DNA of 64,000 nt, from positions 124,001 to 188,000 of the forward strand of contig NZ_BRLB01000007.1 of assembly GCF_027923465.1 (NCBI RefSeq), read 5' to 3'. Shown one piece after another: positions 54,584 to 64,000 of the stretch (positions are counted from its first letter, which is position 1; each line of letters starts with the position of its first letter). The notes under the pieces were generated by a model. That model was not told the origin of the DNA. It saw only the letters and a list, made by a program, of their open reading frames with translations, and made no database searches. The position numbers were made by a program, and so were the translations under genes. The DNA is from Vallitalea longa. Lineage in GTDB: Bacteria > Bacillota > Clostridia > Lachnospirales > Vallitaleaceae.

Positions 54584-55873
54584 TCATTCTATTGTAACAC
54601 TTTTATTGTCTATCATTCTTTGTAAAGCTGTCATAATACCGAATTTTGCATGATGCCATGATAAACCGCCCTGAAAAAAAACTGTATACGGGGGTTTTAT
54701 AGGTGCATCAGCACTTAACTCTATTGATGAACCTTGTACAAATGCGCCCGCTGCCATAATCACTTCTGAATCATATCCTGGCATATCCCATGGTTCTGGT
54801 GTTACATAACTATCTACTGGAGATGCAGCTTGAATTCCTTGACAAAAAGCAATTATCGCTTCAGGTGATCCCAGATTAATAGCTTGTATGATATCATGTC
54901 TACTTTCATCTTTATCAGGTATTACCTCATAACCTAACTTCTGAAAAACATTAGCAGCAAATATAGCTCCTTTTAAAGCACCTGCTACAATTTGTGGTGA
55001 CATGAATAATCCTTGAAAAAATTGTTGATTAAGTCCAAGGGTAGCACCTATTTCTTTTCCTAATCCAGGAGCTGTCAATCTAACTGCACAATTTTCTATA
55101 TACTCTTCTTTACCAACAATATATCCGCCAATTGGTGCAAGTCCACCACCTGGATTCTTAATTAACGAGCCTACTATCATATCTGCCCCTAAGTCTGTAG
55201 GTTCTATTTTTTCCACAAATTCTCCATAACAATTATCAACCATACATATTATGTCACTTCTTACACCTTTAACGCATGAGATGATTTCTCCTATCTGATT
55301 AACAGATAGCGTAGGTCTTGTATCGTAACCTTTTGATCTTTGGATAGTAACAAGTTTCGTTCTATCATTAATAGCGTTTCTAATCCCATCAAAATCAATG
55401 CTCTTATTCTCTATCATATCTACTTGATTATAAGTAATATCATATTCACTTAGTGAACCTCTGGTTTCTCTAATACCTATAACCTCTTCTAAAGTATCAT
55501 ATACTTTACCTACTGGTGATAATATTTCATCGCCAGGTCTTAAATTCGCTGCTAAAGCAACTGTAAGTGCATGAGTTCCAGATATTAATTGTGGACGCAC
55601 TAAAGCAGCTTCTGCATTAAATACAGAAGCATACACACTTTCCAACGTATCTCTCCCAAGATCATTATAACCATATCCGGTTGTTGCAGCAAAATGTACA
55701 TCACTAACTCTATTTTCTCTCATTGCTGAGAGCACTTTTAGTTGATTATACTCTGCAATTTCATCAACATCTTTAAATCTATCAATCAAACCATTTTCTA
55801 TTTCTTGACAAAAGTTATAAACCTCTTCTGAGATGTTTTGCTTTTGATACATCTTTTGTAAAAAATTAGTCAT
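54584..55873 (-). CDS. YnbB-type PLP-dependent lyase (methionine gamma-lyase family)
   Basis: 429 residues of the cystathionine/methionine gamma-lyase-like fold, sometimes annotated as aluminium resistance protein. Visible are the VSDVHFAATTGYGYNDLGRD start, AEAALVRPQLISGTHAL, IQRSKGYDTRPTLSV, CMVDNCYGEF with the Asp that contacts the PLP ring nitrogen, and the Schiff-base Lys in LIKNPGGGLAPIGGYI. The reaction is unproved for the family. It sits directly after hfq (15 bases), the same context as ynbB of B. subtilis near hfq. AGAGG precedes the ATG. Confidence 0.88.
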   Translation of the reverse strand: MTNFLQKMYQKQNISEEVYNFCQEIENGLIDRFKDVDEIAEYNQLKVLSAMRENRVSDVHFAATTGYGYNDLGRDTLESVYASVFNAEAALVRPQLISGTHALTVALAANLRPGDEILSPVGKVYDTLEEVIGIRETRGSLSEYDITYNQVDMIENKSIDFDGIRNAINDRTKLVTIQRSKGYDTRPTLSVNQIGEIISCVKGVRSDIICMVDNCYGEFVEKIEPTDLGADMIVGSLIKNPGGGLAPIGGYIVGKEEYIENCAVRLTAPGLGKEIGATLGLNQQFFQGLFMSPQIVAGALKGAIFAANVFQKLGYEVIPDKDESRHDIIQAINLGSPEAIIAFCQGIQAASPVDSYVTPEPWDMPGYDSEVIMAAGAFVQGSSIELSADAPIKPPYTVFFQGGLSWHHAKFGIMTALQRMIDNKSVTIE

Positions 55874-55887
55874 TTATCTATACCTCT

Positions 55888-56115
55888 TTATTCTTCAATA
55901 GATAAGGATACTTCTCTTGAAGGAATAACAGTTGATATAGCATGTTTATATATCATTTGTTGTTTACCTTCTGTTTCAAGAATTACTATAAAATTATCAA
56001 ATCCTTTTACATATCCTTTAAGTTGAAATCCATTTGTTAAATATACCACTACGATTGTCTTGTCTTTTCTTACTTGATTTAAAAATAAATCTTGTAGATT
56101 AATTGGTTTACTCAT
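55888..56115 (-). CDS. hfq: RNA chaperone Hfq
   Basis: 75 residues, the normal Gram-positive Hfq size, forming hexamer rings that bind small RNAs and mRNAs. Both Sm motifs can be read: [36 protein letters not shown] as Sm1 and [10 protein letters not shown] as Sm2 with the conserved KH pair. A strong GGGGGCGAG precedes the ATG. Conserved neighbourhood miaA-hfq, but here 250 bases separate them, with no terminator I can trust, so hfq may have its own promoter. Confidence 0.97.
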   Translation of the reverse strand: MSKPINLQDLFLNQVRKDKTIVVVYLTNGFQLKGYVKGFDNFIVILETEGKQQMIYKHAISTVIPSREVSLSIEE

Positions 56116-56366
56116 TAACTCGCCCCCATTAGTATATTATTTTAAATTATATATTAATTTAATATTACTTCCTTAAACATATAAAGATCTACTTGTACTG
56201 ACCTTAAGATACTCCACATGTATAGGACATTTACTCTAAGTAGGATATTAAGATTTCTATCTATTTATAAAATCTTAACAAAGCATAGCTTATTGGTTCT
56301 AATAAGAATAATAAATTTATATAATTTAATTTCTTTTGTATAATTTTTAACCTCATTACTATTGTA

Positions 56367-57311
56367 TTATATAATTCCTAATTCTTCAATATCTTTTAAC
56401 ATTTTATTTAAAATTAATTCTTTATTAAAATTATATTCGTCAACATTTATCCATCTAACATTCTTTTCTCTTTTGAACCAGGTAATTTGGCGTTTTGCAA
56501 AATGTCTTGTATCTCTTTTTAATATATAGATAGCTCTATCTAAGTCATATTCACCATCTAGGAAACCGTAAATCTCCTTATATCCTAATCCTTTCATAGA
56601 GACTAGATCTTTTGTATACCCCATATCTTTAAGTTTTTCAACTTCATTTACCAAACCTTGTTCTATCATTATGTCTACTCTTTTGTCTATTCTTTCGTAT
56701 AATAATTTTCTGTCCATATTTAATACATAAAATGCCAAGTTGTAATCAGATTCTTTTTGTGATTCTCTTTCATTATGAACAGAAATGGGCTTGCCCGTTT
56801 CTCTATAATATTCTAGAGCTCTAATTACTCTTTTTAGATTATTAGGATGAATCTTATTATACGATACAGAATCAATTTCCTTTAACATGTTGTGTACATG
56901 TTCATTACCTAATCGTAAAGCCTCTTCTTGTAACTGATTCCTATATGAATCATCCTTACATGTATTATCAAAATCAATATCATATAAAACTGATTGAATA
57001 TAAAATCCAGTACCACCTACCATAATAGGTATCCTATTGATATCTACAATCTTATTGATAGATTCTTTGGCGAGATTCTGAAAAATATTTATATTAAATT
57101 CTTCATTAGGATCCAATATATCTATTAAATGATGTCTAATTCCTGAAGTTTCTTCTTGGGTAACTTTTGCTGTTCCAATATCCATATGTTTATAGACTTG
57201 CATAGAATCAGCAGATATAATTTCACCATTTATATTCTTTGCCAGCTTAACCGATAAATCAGTCTTTCCAACAGCTGTAGGTCCAGCTATAACAATCAAA
57301 GGTTTTTTCAA
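56367..57311 (-). CDS. miaA: tRNA dimethylallyltransferase
   Basis: 314 residues. Adds an isopentenyl group to A37 of tRNAs reading U-starting codons; MiaB, encoded at 62076-63482, then methylthiolates the same base. The P-loop GPTAVGKT, ISADSMQVYKHMDIGTAK, VMVGGTGFYIQSVL and the FAKRQITWFKRE tRNA-contact helix are present. The start is taken as TTG at 57311, giving MKKPLIVIAGPT, because AGGAG lies 8 bases before it and overlaps the GTG at 57320. Confidence 0.95.
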   Translation of the reverse strand: MKKPLIVIAGPTAVGKTDLSVKLAKNINGEIISADSMQVYKHMDIGTAKVTQEETSGIRHHLIDILDPNEEFNINIFQNLAKESINKIVDINRIPIMVGGTGFYIQSVLYDIDFDNTCKDDSYRNQLQEEALRLGNEHVHNMLKEIDSVSYNKIHPNNLKRVIRALEYYRETGKPISVHNERESQKESDYNLAFYVLNMDRKLLYERIDKRVDIMIEQGLVNEVEKLKDMGYTKDLVSMKGLGYKEIYGFLDGEYDLDRAIYILKRDTRHFAKRQITWFKREKNVRWINVDEYNFNKELILNKMLKDIEELGII

Positions 57312-57325
57312 TATATCCACTCCTA

Positions 57326-59320
57326 TTATTGTATTCTTTTGAATTTCTTCTCTAACTCATATTTAGTCATTGAAATAATTGTAGGTCTACCGTGGGGGCA
57401 TGTATACGGATTTTCAATTTTTAGTAACTCATCAAATAATTTTTCATATTCTATCAATGATAATTTGTCATGAGCTTTTACGGCTGCTTTACATGCCATT
57501 GTTGCTATATTATCTCTTATCATATCATATTTATTAGGGTCATAATGTTCATTCAAGTTATCTAATATGTCTATAAATTGTTCTTCACTTAATGATTTGT
57601 TAAATATATATGGTACACTCCTTATTGCATAAGCGTCTTTACCGAATTCTTCTATTTCAAATCCTAATTCATCAAATAACTTTTTATAGTCTTTCACAAG
57701 TTGTTTCTCTCTTATAGAAACATGTATTATTATTGGTTGTAAAAGACCTTGTGACATGATTTCCATATTTTTTAATTTATTCATAAATCTTTCGTAGAGA
57801 ACTCTTTCATGTGCTGCATGTTGGTCTATAATATAAAATTTATTTTCTAGTTCAACTATCCAATAAGTATTAAATAATTGGCCTATTATTTTATGACTTT
57901 TAATAGTTTTTTTAGTTGGTTCTTCAGACTCCAGTAATACACCTTGTTCAACTATCTGTTTTTGGTTATTATTGACATTAACCTTATTATTGTCTTGATT
58001 ATTTATTAAATTACTTATTTCTTTTTTAACAGTATTATCACTAATTGCATTTATAGCAGTCTCTTTTTTCACTTTTTCTTCTTCTTTATTATCTGGTTTT
58101 ATTGTTTGTAAAAAAGTTTGATGCACCTTATCATTAGTTATTTGTGAATTTCTAATAAAAGTATTATTTTTATCTGTATCTTTATAATTTGTGGCTTTTT
58201 CTTTAAGAATATCATTTTTTATCTGATTCAACCTATTTTTCTCAAATGGTTCAGGAATAGAAGCTTTTTTACTGTTAATTATCTCAGATTGTATCTTCTT
58301 CTTATTGTCTATAGTCACTTCAGGTATTAAATCAATTTTCCTTAATGATTCATTTATCCCTTTTATAAATGAACTATACATAATAGACTCATTATGAAAC
58401 CTAACCTCCATTTTAGTAGGATGCACATTAACATCAATAAGTTCAGGATTTATTTTAATATAGAATGCTGTGAAAGGATATCTATGAACTGTTAATTTAG
58501 TTTTATATCCTTCTTCTATAGCTTTCATTATGATTTTGCTCTTTATATAACGACCATTAATATAGTAGTTTTCATAATTCCTATTTGCTCTGCTGATGCT
58601 AGGTTTCCCAATGTATCCTTTGATTTCAAAATCATCCTCTTTGATTTCAATAGGTACTATGTTCTTAGCTATTTCTTTACCATAAATATTGAAAATACAA
58701 TCCTTAAGAACATTATTACCAGAAGTATGTAATTTTATAGTATTATTATAAATAAATTTGAACGATATATGCATATTACCAAGAGCCAGTTTATTAATTA
58801 ATTCACTTACATAAGCTCCTTCTGTAGCAGGTTTTTTAAGAAATTTACGTCTTGCTGGTGTATTGAAAAATATATTATTAACAATGATGGTGGTTCCTTC
58901 TGGGCAACCAATTTCTTCTTTACTTATTTCTTTACCGCCTTCAATTACATATCTTACACCTGTAATATCATCATAAGTTTTAGTTATCACTTCTACCTGT
59001 GATACTGCTGCAATACTAGCTAATGCTTCACCTCTAAAACCAAGTGACGATACTGTTACCAGATCTTCTATTGATTTTATTTTACTGGTTGAATGTCTGA
59101 TGAATGCTGTTTGAATATCTTCTTTTGAAATTCCTTTTCCATTATCCGTTATACGAATAAAAGATATTCCTCCTTCTTTTATCTCAACAGTTACAGCACT
59201 TGCATTAGCATCAATAGAATTTTCAACTAATTCCTTAACAACTGATGATGGTCTTTCGACAACTTCACCTGCAGCTATTTTATTGATAGTACTTTGATCT
59301 AGAATTTTTATTTCAGGCAT
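57326..59320 (-). CDS. mutL: DNA mismatch repair protein MutL
   Basis: 664 residues. The N-terminal GHKL ATPase has IAAGEVVERPSSVVKELVENSIDA, ITDNGKGI and SLGFRGEALASI; the central linker (about 335-470) is Asn/Lys-rich; the C-terminal domain contains QHAAHERVLYE with the endonuclease site of Bacilli and Clostridia type, ACKAAVKAHDKL and CPHGRPT. This is the nicking type of MutL, found in species without MutH. It is 15 bases after mutS and 6 before miaA. Confidence 0.96.
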   Translation of the reverse strand: MPEIKILDQSTINKIAAGEVVERPSSVVKELVENSIDANASAVTVEIKEGGISFIRITDNGKGISKEDIQTAFIRHSTSKIKSIEDLVTVSSLGFRGEALASIAAVSQVEVITKTYDDITGVRYVIEGGKEISKEEIGCPEGTTIIVNNIFFNTPARRKFLKKPATEGAYVSELINKLALGNMHISFKFIYNNTIKLHTSGNNVLKDCIFNIYGKEIAKNIVPIEIKEDDFEIKGYIGKPSISRANRNYENYYINGRYIKSKIIMKAIEEGYKTKLTVHRYPFTAFYIKINPELIDVNVHPTKMEVRFHNESIMYSSFIKGINESLRKIDLIPEVTIDNKKKIQSEIINSKKASIPEPFEKNRLNQIKNDILKEKATNYKDTDKNNTFIRNSQITNDKVHQTFLQTIKPDNKEEEKVKKETAINAISDNTVKKEISNLINNQDNNKVNVNNNQKQIVEQGVLLESEEPTKKTIKSHKIIGQLFNTYWIVELENKFYIIDQHAAHERVLYERFMNKLKNMEIMSQGLLQPIIIHVSIREKQLVKDYKKLFDELGFEIEEFGKDAYAIRSVPYIFNKSLSEEQFIDILDNLNEHYDPNKYDMIRDNIATMACKAAVKAHDKLSLIEYEKLFDELLKIENPYTCPHGRPTIISMTKYELEKKFKRIQ

Positions 59321-59335
59321 AATGACACTTCCTTT

Positions 59336-62011
59336 CTAATCTAAGGCTCTTTTATGTAATTCATACAGCTTATTCAATGCATCCAGTGGTGTCATTTCTA
59401 CTATATTAAGACTTTTTAATTCATCTATTACATCATTATTATTCATAACATCAAATAATCCTAATTGAACTGGTTCATCTGCTTCCTTAGCCTTCTCCTC
59501 AGTAATAATTTCAGTATCATCTTCATTGATTGTAGCTATTTCTTCTATAGCATCTTTACATACTATTTCAGTCTTCTTAGTAATATCTGCATTGCTTAAT
59601 TCTGATAATAATATTTTAGCTCTGTCTATCACATCATTTGGAACACCTGCAAGTTTCGCAACTTGTACACCATAGCTGTTATCCGTACTTCCTTTTATGA
59701 TTTTACGCAAAAATATTATATCATCGCCTTTTTCTTTTACTGAAATACAATAATTCTGTACACCATCAACTTTTCCTTCTAATTCAGTAAGTTCATGATA
59801 ATGGGTAGCAAATAATGTTTTCGCACCAATTTTCTTTTTATTTACTATATATTCAACAACTGACCATGCAATACTAAGTCCATCAAATGTACTTGTACCT
59901 CTACCTATTTCATCAAGAATAAGAAGGCTGTTACTTGTTGCATTTCTTAGTATATTGGCAACTTCTGTCATTTCAACCATAAAAGTACTTTGACCGGACG
60001 CAAGATCATCAGAAGCTCCTACTCTAGTGAAAATACGATCCACTATTCCAATATGTGCTTTACTAGCTGGAACAAAGCTACCAATCTGTGCCATCAGAAC
60101 AATTAATGCAACTTGTCTCATATATGTGGATTTACCTGCCATATTAGGACCTGTTATAATGGAGAATCTGCTATCTTCCTTATTGAGATAGGTATCATTG
60201 CAGATGAACATCTCATTATTCATCATTTTCTCAACAACAGGATGACGCCCATCTTTTATGTCAATATCACCATCATTACTTAATACTGGACGTATATAAT
60301 TATATTTGTCAGCAACATCAGCCAATGAAGATATAACATCAAGTATAGCTACCTTGTATGCTGTATCCTTAATTCTATCCACTTCTTTAGCTACTTTATT
60401 TCTCAATTCCACGAATAGTTCATACTCAAGAGCTACAACTTTTTCCTCTGCTCCCATTATAGTATTTTCCATTTCTTTTAATTCTGGAGTAATATATCTT
60501 TCTGAATTAGTTAAGGTCTGTTTTCTAACATATCTATCAGGAACTAGATTCAGGTTTGATTTTGTTACATCTATGTAATATCCAAATACTTTATTGAACT
60601 TTATTTTCAGATTCTTAATTCCTGTCAATTCTTTTTCTTTCGCTTCTAATTCAGCAATCCACTGTTTACCTCTTGTTCCAGCTTTTCTTAACTTATCAAC
60701 TTGCTGATGATAACCGGTTTTAATTATTCCCCCGTCCTTTATAGATATAGGAGGATCATCAATTATTCCCTTATTGATTAAATCAAAAACATCGCGTAGG
60801 TCATCAAAATTATCTTTCATCCGGGTAATGTATTTGCAATTCAATTCGCTCAATAGTTTTTTGATAAAAGGTAACATCTCAAGAGAATTCTTAAAAGCGA
60901 TTAAATCTCTACAATTAGCCGTTTTCAGACTTATCTTACTCATTAATCTTTCTAAATCGTATATGGGATTAAGAAATTCCTTTAATTCTTCACTTACTAT
61001 AGGTTTATTCTTTAATTCTTCAACTCCATCAAGTCTATCTTCAATATCGCTTTTTGATAACAAAGGCTGTTCAATCCATTTTCTTAAAAGCCTTGATCCC
61101 ATAGCAGTTTTAGTTCTATCAAGCACCCATAATAAAGAACCTCTACGTTCTTTTTCTCTAAGTGTTTCTACTAACTCTAAGTTCCTTTTTGATGATAAGT
61201 CAACCATCATATAGGAATCTGTCAAATAAGGAGTCAACGTAGTTATATGAGATATATTACTTTTTTGAGTCTTATACAAATATTCTAATAATGCTCCTAC
61301 TGCACATACCCCTTGGTTGAATTCCTTAATTCCCAATCCATCTATAGCACCTACTAAAAATTGGTCTTTTATGTTTTTCACACATCTATTATAATCAAAA
61401 TACCAATCTTCTTCTTGACTTATATATGAATGAAATCTGTCTTTCAGCTCCCTGATGAAATCTGTAGATTCAATAATGTCTTTATTACATATTATTTCTG
61501 TTGGTACAAATTTTCCTATTTCATCAATAAGTTTTCTTTTCTCTTTTACTTCTGTAACCAGAAAATCTCCAGTAGTTATATCTACAAGTGCAATACCATA
61601 ATTATCTTTATTATTGCATATACTCATCAAATAGTTGTTTTTGGTTTCGTCTAGTGATTGCATATTTAAATTGGTACCAGGCGTAACGATTCTAACAACT
61701 TCTCTCTTAACTATACCTTTGGCTTGCTTCGGATCTTCTACCTGTTCACATATAGCTACCTTGTACCCTTTTTTAATTAACTTATTGATATAGTTTTCAG
61801 ATGAATGATGTGGAACACCACACATAGGCGCTCTATCAGCTTGTCCACAATCTCTGCCAGTTAACGTAATTCCTAATTCTCTAGACGCCAACTTAGCATC
61901 TTCAAAAAACATCTCATAGAAATCACCTAATCTAAAAAATAATATACAATCATCATATTGTTCTTTTAGGTCTATATATTGTTGCATCATAGGTGATAAT
62001 TTATTCTTCAT
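59336..62011 (-). CDS. mutS: DNA mismatch repair protein MutS
   Basis: 891 residues, full-length. The mismatch-binding domain I has the Phe-x-Glu pair in LFFRLGDFYEMFFEDA; the ATPase has Walker A GPNMAGKSTYMRQ, LLILDEIGRGTSTFDG and FATHYHEL. The C-terminal tail (about 800-891) is acidic and longer in the linker than in E. coli, ending with a helix pair typical of dimerisation (TPLDALNKLYELHKRAL). It precedes mutL, with which it recognises and marks replication errors. Confidence 0.97.
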   Translation of the reverse strand: MKNKLSPMMQQYIDLKEQYDDCILFFRLGDFYEMFFEDAKLASRELGITLTGRDCGQADRAPMCGVPHHSSENYINKLIKKGYKVAICEQVEDPKQAKGIVKREVVRIVTPGTNLNMQSLDETKNNYLMSICNNKDNYGIALVDITTGDFLVTEVKEKRKLIDEIGKFVPTEIICNKDIIESTDFIRELKDRFHSYISQEEDWYFDYNRCVKNIKDQFLVGAIDGLGIKEFNQGVCAVGALLEYLYKTQKSNISHITTLTPYLTDSYMMVDLSSKRNLELVETLREKERRGSLLWVLDRTKTAMGSRLLRKWIEQPLLSKSDIEDRLDGVEELKNKPIVSEELKEFLNPIYDLERLMSKISLKTANCRDLIAFKNSLEMLPFIKKLLSELNCKYITRMKDNFDDLRDVFDLINKGIIDDPPISIKDGGIIKTGYHQQVDKLRKAGTRGKQWIAELEAKEKELTGIKNLKIKFNKVFGYYIDVTKSNLNLVPDRYVRKQTLTNSERYITPELKEMENTIMGAEEKVVALEYELFVELRNKVAKEVDRIKDTAYKVAILDVISSLADVADKYNYIRPVLSNDGDIDIKDGRHPVVEKMMNNEMFICNDTYLNKEDSRFSIITGPNMAGKSTYMRQVALIVLMAQIGSFVPASKAHIGIVDRIFTRVGASDDLASGQSTFMVEMTEVANILRNATSNSLLILDEIGRGTSTFDGLSIAWSVVEYIVNKKKIGAKTLFATHYHELTELEGKVDGVQNYCISVKEKGDDIIFLRKIIKGSTDNSYGVQVAKLAGVPNDVIDRAKILLSELSNADITKKTEIVCKDAIEEIATINEDDTEIITEEKAKEADEPVQLGLFDVMNNNDVIDELKSLNIVEMTPLDALNKLYELHKRALD

Positions 62012-62075
62012 TAAGTAACCTCTTTTCGTAATGTAATTATTATCCGTAACGATTAATATAAAACTATAGTTTAAT

Positions 62076-63482
62076 TTACTCAGCTAATTCCCCTAATAAA
62101 TAATAACCTTTTGACTCAATTATATTAACAGGTACTATTTTACCTATTAAATCTTCATTACCTTTAAAGTGTACAAGATGATTACTTTCTAATCTACCTG
62201 ATACTAGATCATTATTTTGTTTATTGACTTGTTCAACTAATACATCATAAGTAGAACCTACTTTATCACATGCTTTTTTATGCACTATTTCGTCTAATAC
62301 TTCTAACAATCTATTAAAACGTTCTTTTGCTACATTCTCAGGAACTTGATTTTCCATAGTCGCAGCTGGTGTTCCAGTTCTGACGGAATATAAAAATGTA
62401 AAAGCATTGTCAAATTCAACTTTTTTAACTACATCTATCGTATCCATAAAATCTTCTTCGGTCTCTCCTGGGAAACCTACAATTATATCCGTAGTTAATG
62501 CGACATTTTTACGAACAGCTTTTATTTTATCAACTAACTCAAGATATTGCTCCTTAGTATATCTTCTATTCATTTTTTTAAGCACCTTGGTACTACCAGA
62601 TTGAAATGGCAAATGAATATGATTACATAATTTTTTTGAATTTCCTATTACTTCTATAAGCTCGTCCGATAAATCTTTTGGATGAGAAGTCATGAATCTA
62701 ATACGTTCCAATCCATCTATTTTTTCTATCTCTTGTATAAGCTCTGCAAAAGTAATAGGATTGTCCAAACTTTTTCCATAAGAGTTAACGTTTTGCCCTA
62801 ATAAAGTTATCTCTTTCACTCCATCTTCAACCAATTCTTTTATTTCATTCATTATATCTTCTGGTTTTCTGCTTCTTTCCCTACCTCTAACGTAAGGTAC
62901 TATACAATAAGTACAGAAATTGTTACATCCAAACATGACATTAACACTTGATTTAAATTTATATTTTCTGATGCTAGGAAGATCTTCAACGATTTCTTTA
63001 TAATTTTCCCATATATCTATAACCATTTTACCTGTATCTAGCCTAGTTTGAATCAATTCTGCTAATTTATATAAATTATGAGTACCAAATAGAATATCCA
63101 CATGTCTATATGCTCTTTTAATTTCTTTAATAACTGTATCTTGTTGCATCATACATCCACATAGTGCAATCAACATATTAGGATTACGTTTTTTACTATT
63201 TTTCAATGCGCCAAGTCTACCATATACTTTTAATTCAGCATTCTCTCTAACACAACATGTATTATATATAACAAAATCAGCATCTTTTTCTTCAGTTGCA
63301 GGTACATAACCTATTTGTTCTAATATTCCCTTTAGTTTTTCCGAATCATGGGCATTCATTTGGCACCCAAAAGTTGAGACAAAATATTTTAACCCTTTAC
63401 CTTTTATTTGTTCTGAGAGTTTGTCCATTATTCGTTTTTGTTTTAGACTTTCTTCATGTGATATGTCTAGATTTTTATTCAT
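62076..63482 (-). CDS. miaB: tRNA-2-methylthio-N6-dimethylallyladenosine synthase
   Basis: 468 residues. The N-terminal UPF0004 domain (about 35-150) contains three Cys for one 4Fe-4S cluster, in STFGCQMNAHD, YNTCCVREN and LCGCMMQQ. The radical SAM domain has FGCNNFCTYCIVPYVRG with the C-x3-C-x2-C triad, and LLGQNVNSYG and HLPFQSGSTKVLKKMNR. A TRAM domain closes the protein (about 398-465). It is the first gene of the miaB-mutS-mutL-miaA run. Confidence 0.96.
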   Translation of the reverse strand: MNKNLDISHEESLKQKRIMDKLSEQIKGKGLKYFVSTFGCQMNAHDSEKLKGILEQIGYVPATEEKDADFVIYNTCCVRENAELKVYGRLGALKNSKKRNPNMLIALCGCMMQQDTVIKEIKRAYRHVDILFGTHNLYKLAELIQTRLDTGKMVIDIWENYKEIVEDLPSIRKYKFKSSVNVMFGCNNFCTYCIVPYVRGRERSRKPEDIMNEIKELVEDGVKEITLLGQNVNSYGKSLDNPITFAELIQEIEKIDGLERIRFMTSHPKDLSDELIEVIGNSKKLCNHIHLPFQSGSTKVLKKMNRRYTKEQYLELVDKIKAVRKNVALTTDIIVGFPGETEEDFMDTIDVVKKVEFDNAFTFLYSVRTGTPAATMENQVPENVAKERFNRLLEVLDEIVHKKACDKVGSTYDVLVEQVNKQNNDLVSGRLESNHLVHFKGNEDLIGKIVPVNIIESKGYYLLGELAE

Positions 63483-63570
63483 TTTATTCCTCCACTATCC
63501 GTCTATTAAATGATTATCAATACACTTATCTTTTTATCGCATATATAATTTTATTTTTTATGATATTAGT

Positions 63571-63599
63571 ATTTTACATAATATATAGTTTTTTTTCAA
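63571..63599 (-). promoter_or_regulatory. Promoter of the miaB-mutS-mutL-miaA operon
   Basis: On the minus strand TTGAAA (63594-63599), 17 bases, TAAAAT (63571-63576), just after the stop of the holin-like gene and about 85 bases before miaB. Confidence 0.6.
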
Positions 63600-63605
63600 C
63601 CATTG

Positions 63606-63962
63606 TTAATTATCATCTATGTTTTCATCATCTGAATTCATATCATCATTGTAATTATTAGATTCTTCATTAATAATATCTTTATACTTTTTGGTATTAT
63701 ATTTCTTTTTATCACAGGGGCTTCTAGTATTTAAACAATTATTGAATTCCCTTGACGACCTAACTAAACCTGATGCGCTTAAGCCAGTATATAAACCAAA
63801 TATTACACATGATTTCAGATTAGTAGAACATAATGTCATACCAAGAGCTAGTCCAATAACTAGATTTATGAATGGTATATATCTGTTTGGTACTCCAGTC
63901 ATTCTTATAGTTTCGCCCATACCTGCTATAAGGGGAATTAAAATTAAATATGAATATTCCAC
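63606..63962 (-). CDS. Small holin-like membrane protein with acidic tail
   Basis: 118 residues: three hydrophobic segments within the first 68 residues, of the form LILIPLIAGMGETIRMTGVPNRYIPFINLVIGLALGM and CVIFGLYTGLSASGLVRSS. This is the pattern of small phage-type holins of the A118 kind, in which a tail tolerant of charge follows. Here the tail is long and ends in an acidic Asn/Asp/Glu stretch (about 90-118). The start is GTG with GGAGG 8 bases upstream. No lysin or other phage gene is next to it, so it may be a domesticated holin or an unrelated small membrane protein of the same shape. Confidence 0.6.
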   Translation of the reverse strand: MEYSYLILIPLIAGMGETIRMTGVPNRYIPFINLVIGLALGMTLCSTNLKSCVIFGLYTGLSASGLVRSSREFNNCLNTRSPCDKKKYNTKKYKDIINEESNNYNDDMNSDDENIDDN

Positions 63963-64000
63963 AACTTGTCCCTCCTTCTAATTCTTTAGTACATTATATG

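Noticed and set aside
56116-56366. Small RNA or riboswitch in the 250-base gap between miaA and hfq
   Set aside because: Some pairing is possible (TAAGATTT / AAATCTTA, TACTT / AAGTA) but there is no convincing promoter, terminator or long stem, so I see no supported feature there.
63606-63962. Prophage remnant
   Set aside because: One holin-like gene alone, with composition like its neighbours and no integrase, capsid, lysin or attachment site, is not enough to call a prophage.

Overview
The window is AT-rich DNA (about 30% G+C by eye) from an endospore-forming, low-GC Gram-positive bacterium of the class Clostridia. Sporulation genes (yqfC, yqfD, a SpoVB-type flippase, a BofC-like protein), purine-rich Shine-Dalgarno sites, YesM/YesN two-component regulators and a split LysO exporter all point that way. 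A saccharolytic member of the Lachnospirales (for example Vallitalea-like) is my guess, not a demonstration. All genes but one (195 residues, 36594-37181) lie on the minus strand, so the window is best read from right to left.

Layout from the right. 63962-54408: a holin-like small membrane protein, then miaB, mutS, mutL, miaA, hfq, a PLP-dependent YnbB-type lyase, and a cell-wall amidase with an N-terminal helix-turn-helix and membrane anchor. 52995-40875: eight tightly packed genes forming a MoxR ATPase / DUF58 / two von Willebrand factor A membrane proteins / large membrane protein / ABC ATPase / ABC permease / 493-residue Gln-Gly-repeat protein cluster, the best candidate here for a poorly described system. 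40722-37324: nadA-nadB-nadC for NAD synthesis, with a palindromic operator at the promoter. 37292-35221: two uncharacterised anchored proteins flanked by a 158-bp duplication. 35122-23164: a glycan-use locus with two ABC permeases and a lipoprotein binding protein, a split LysO exporter, a YesN/YesM pair, a membrane-anchored binding protein and a GH2 beta-galactosidase. A near-identical 34-bp motif precedes both the transporter operon and the anchored binding protein gene, probably the YesN target. 22907-18043: MATE pump with a structured leader, radical SAM protein, TIM-barrel epimerase, two tandem divergent signal peptidase II-like proteins and a TfoX-C protein. 17909-15270: alaS with a textbook promoter followed at once by a small intrinsic terminator. 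14905-13244: CapA-like lipoprotein and rpsU. 13216-4370: the conserved yqeY-yqfC-yqfD-phoH-pgpH-ybeY-dgkA-cdd cluster, with a YerB-like lipoprotein inserted and a SpoVB-type flippase after cdd. 4242-609: BofC-like protein and a GH36 alpha-galactosidase.

No tRNA, rRNA, CRISPR array, transposase or prophage module was recognised. Start codons were revised where a Shine-Dalgarno site clearly favoured an internal start. All family calls come from reading motifs in the sequence; no database search was possible.
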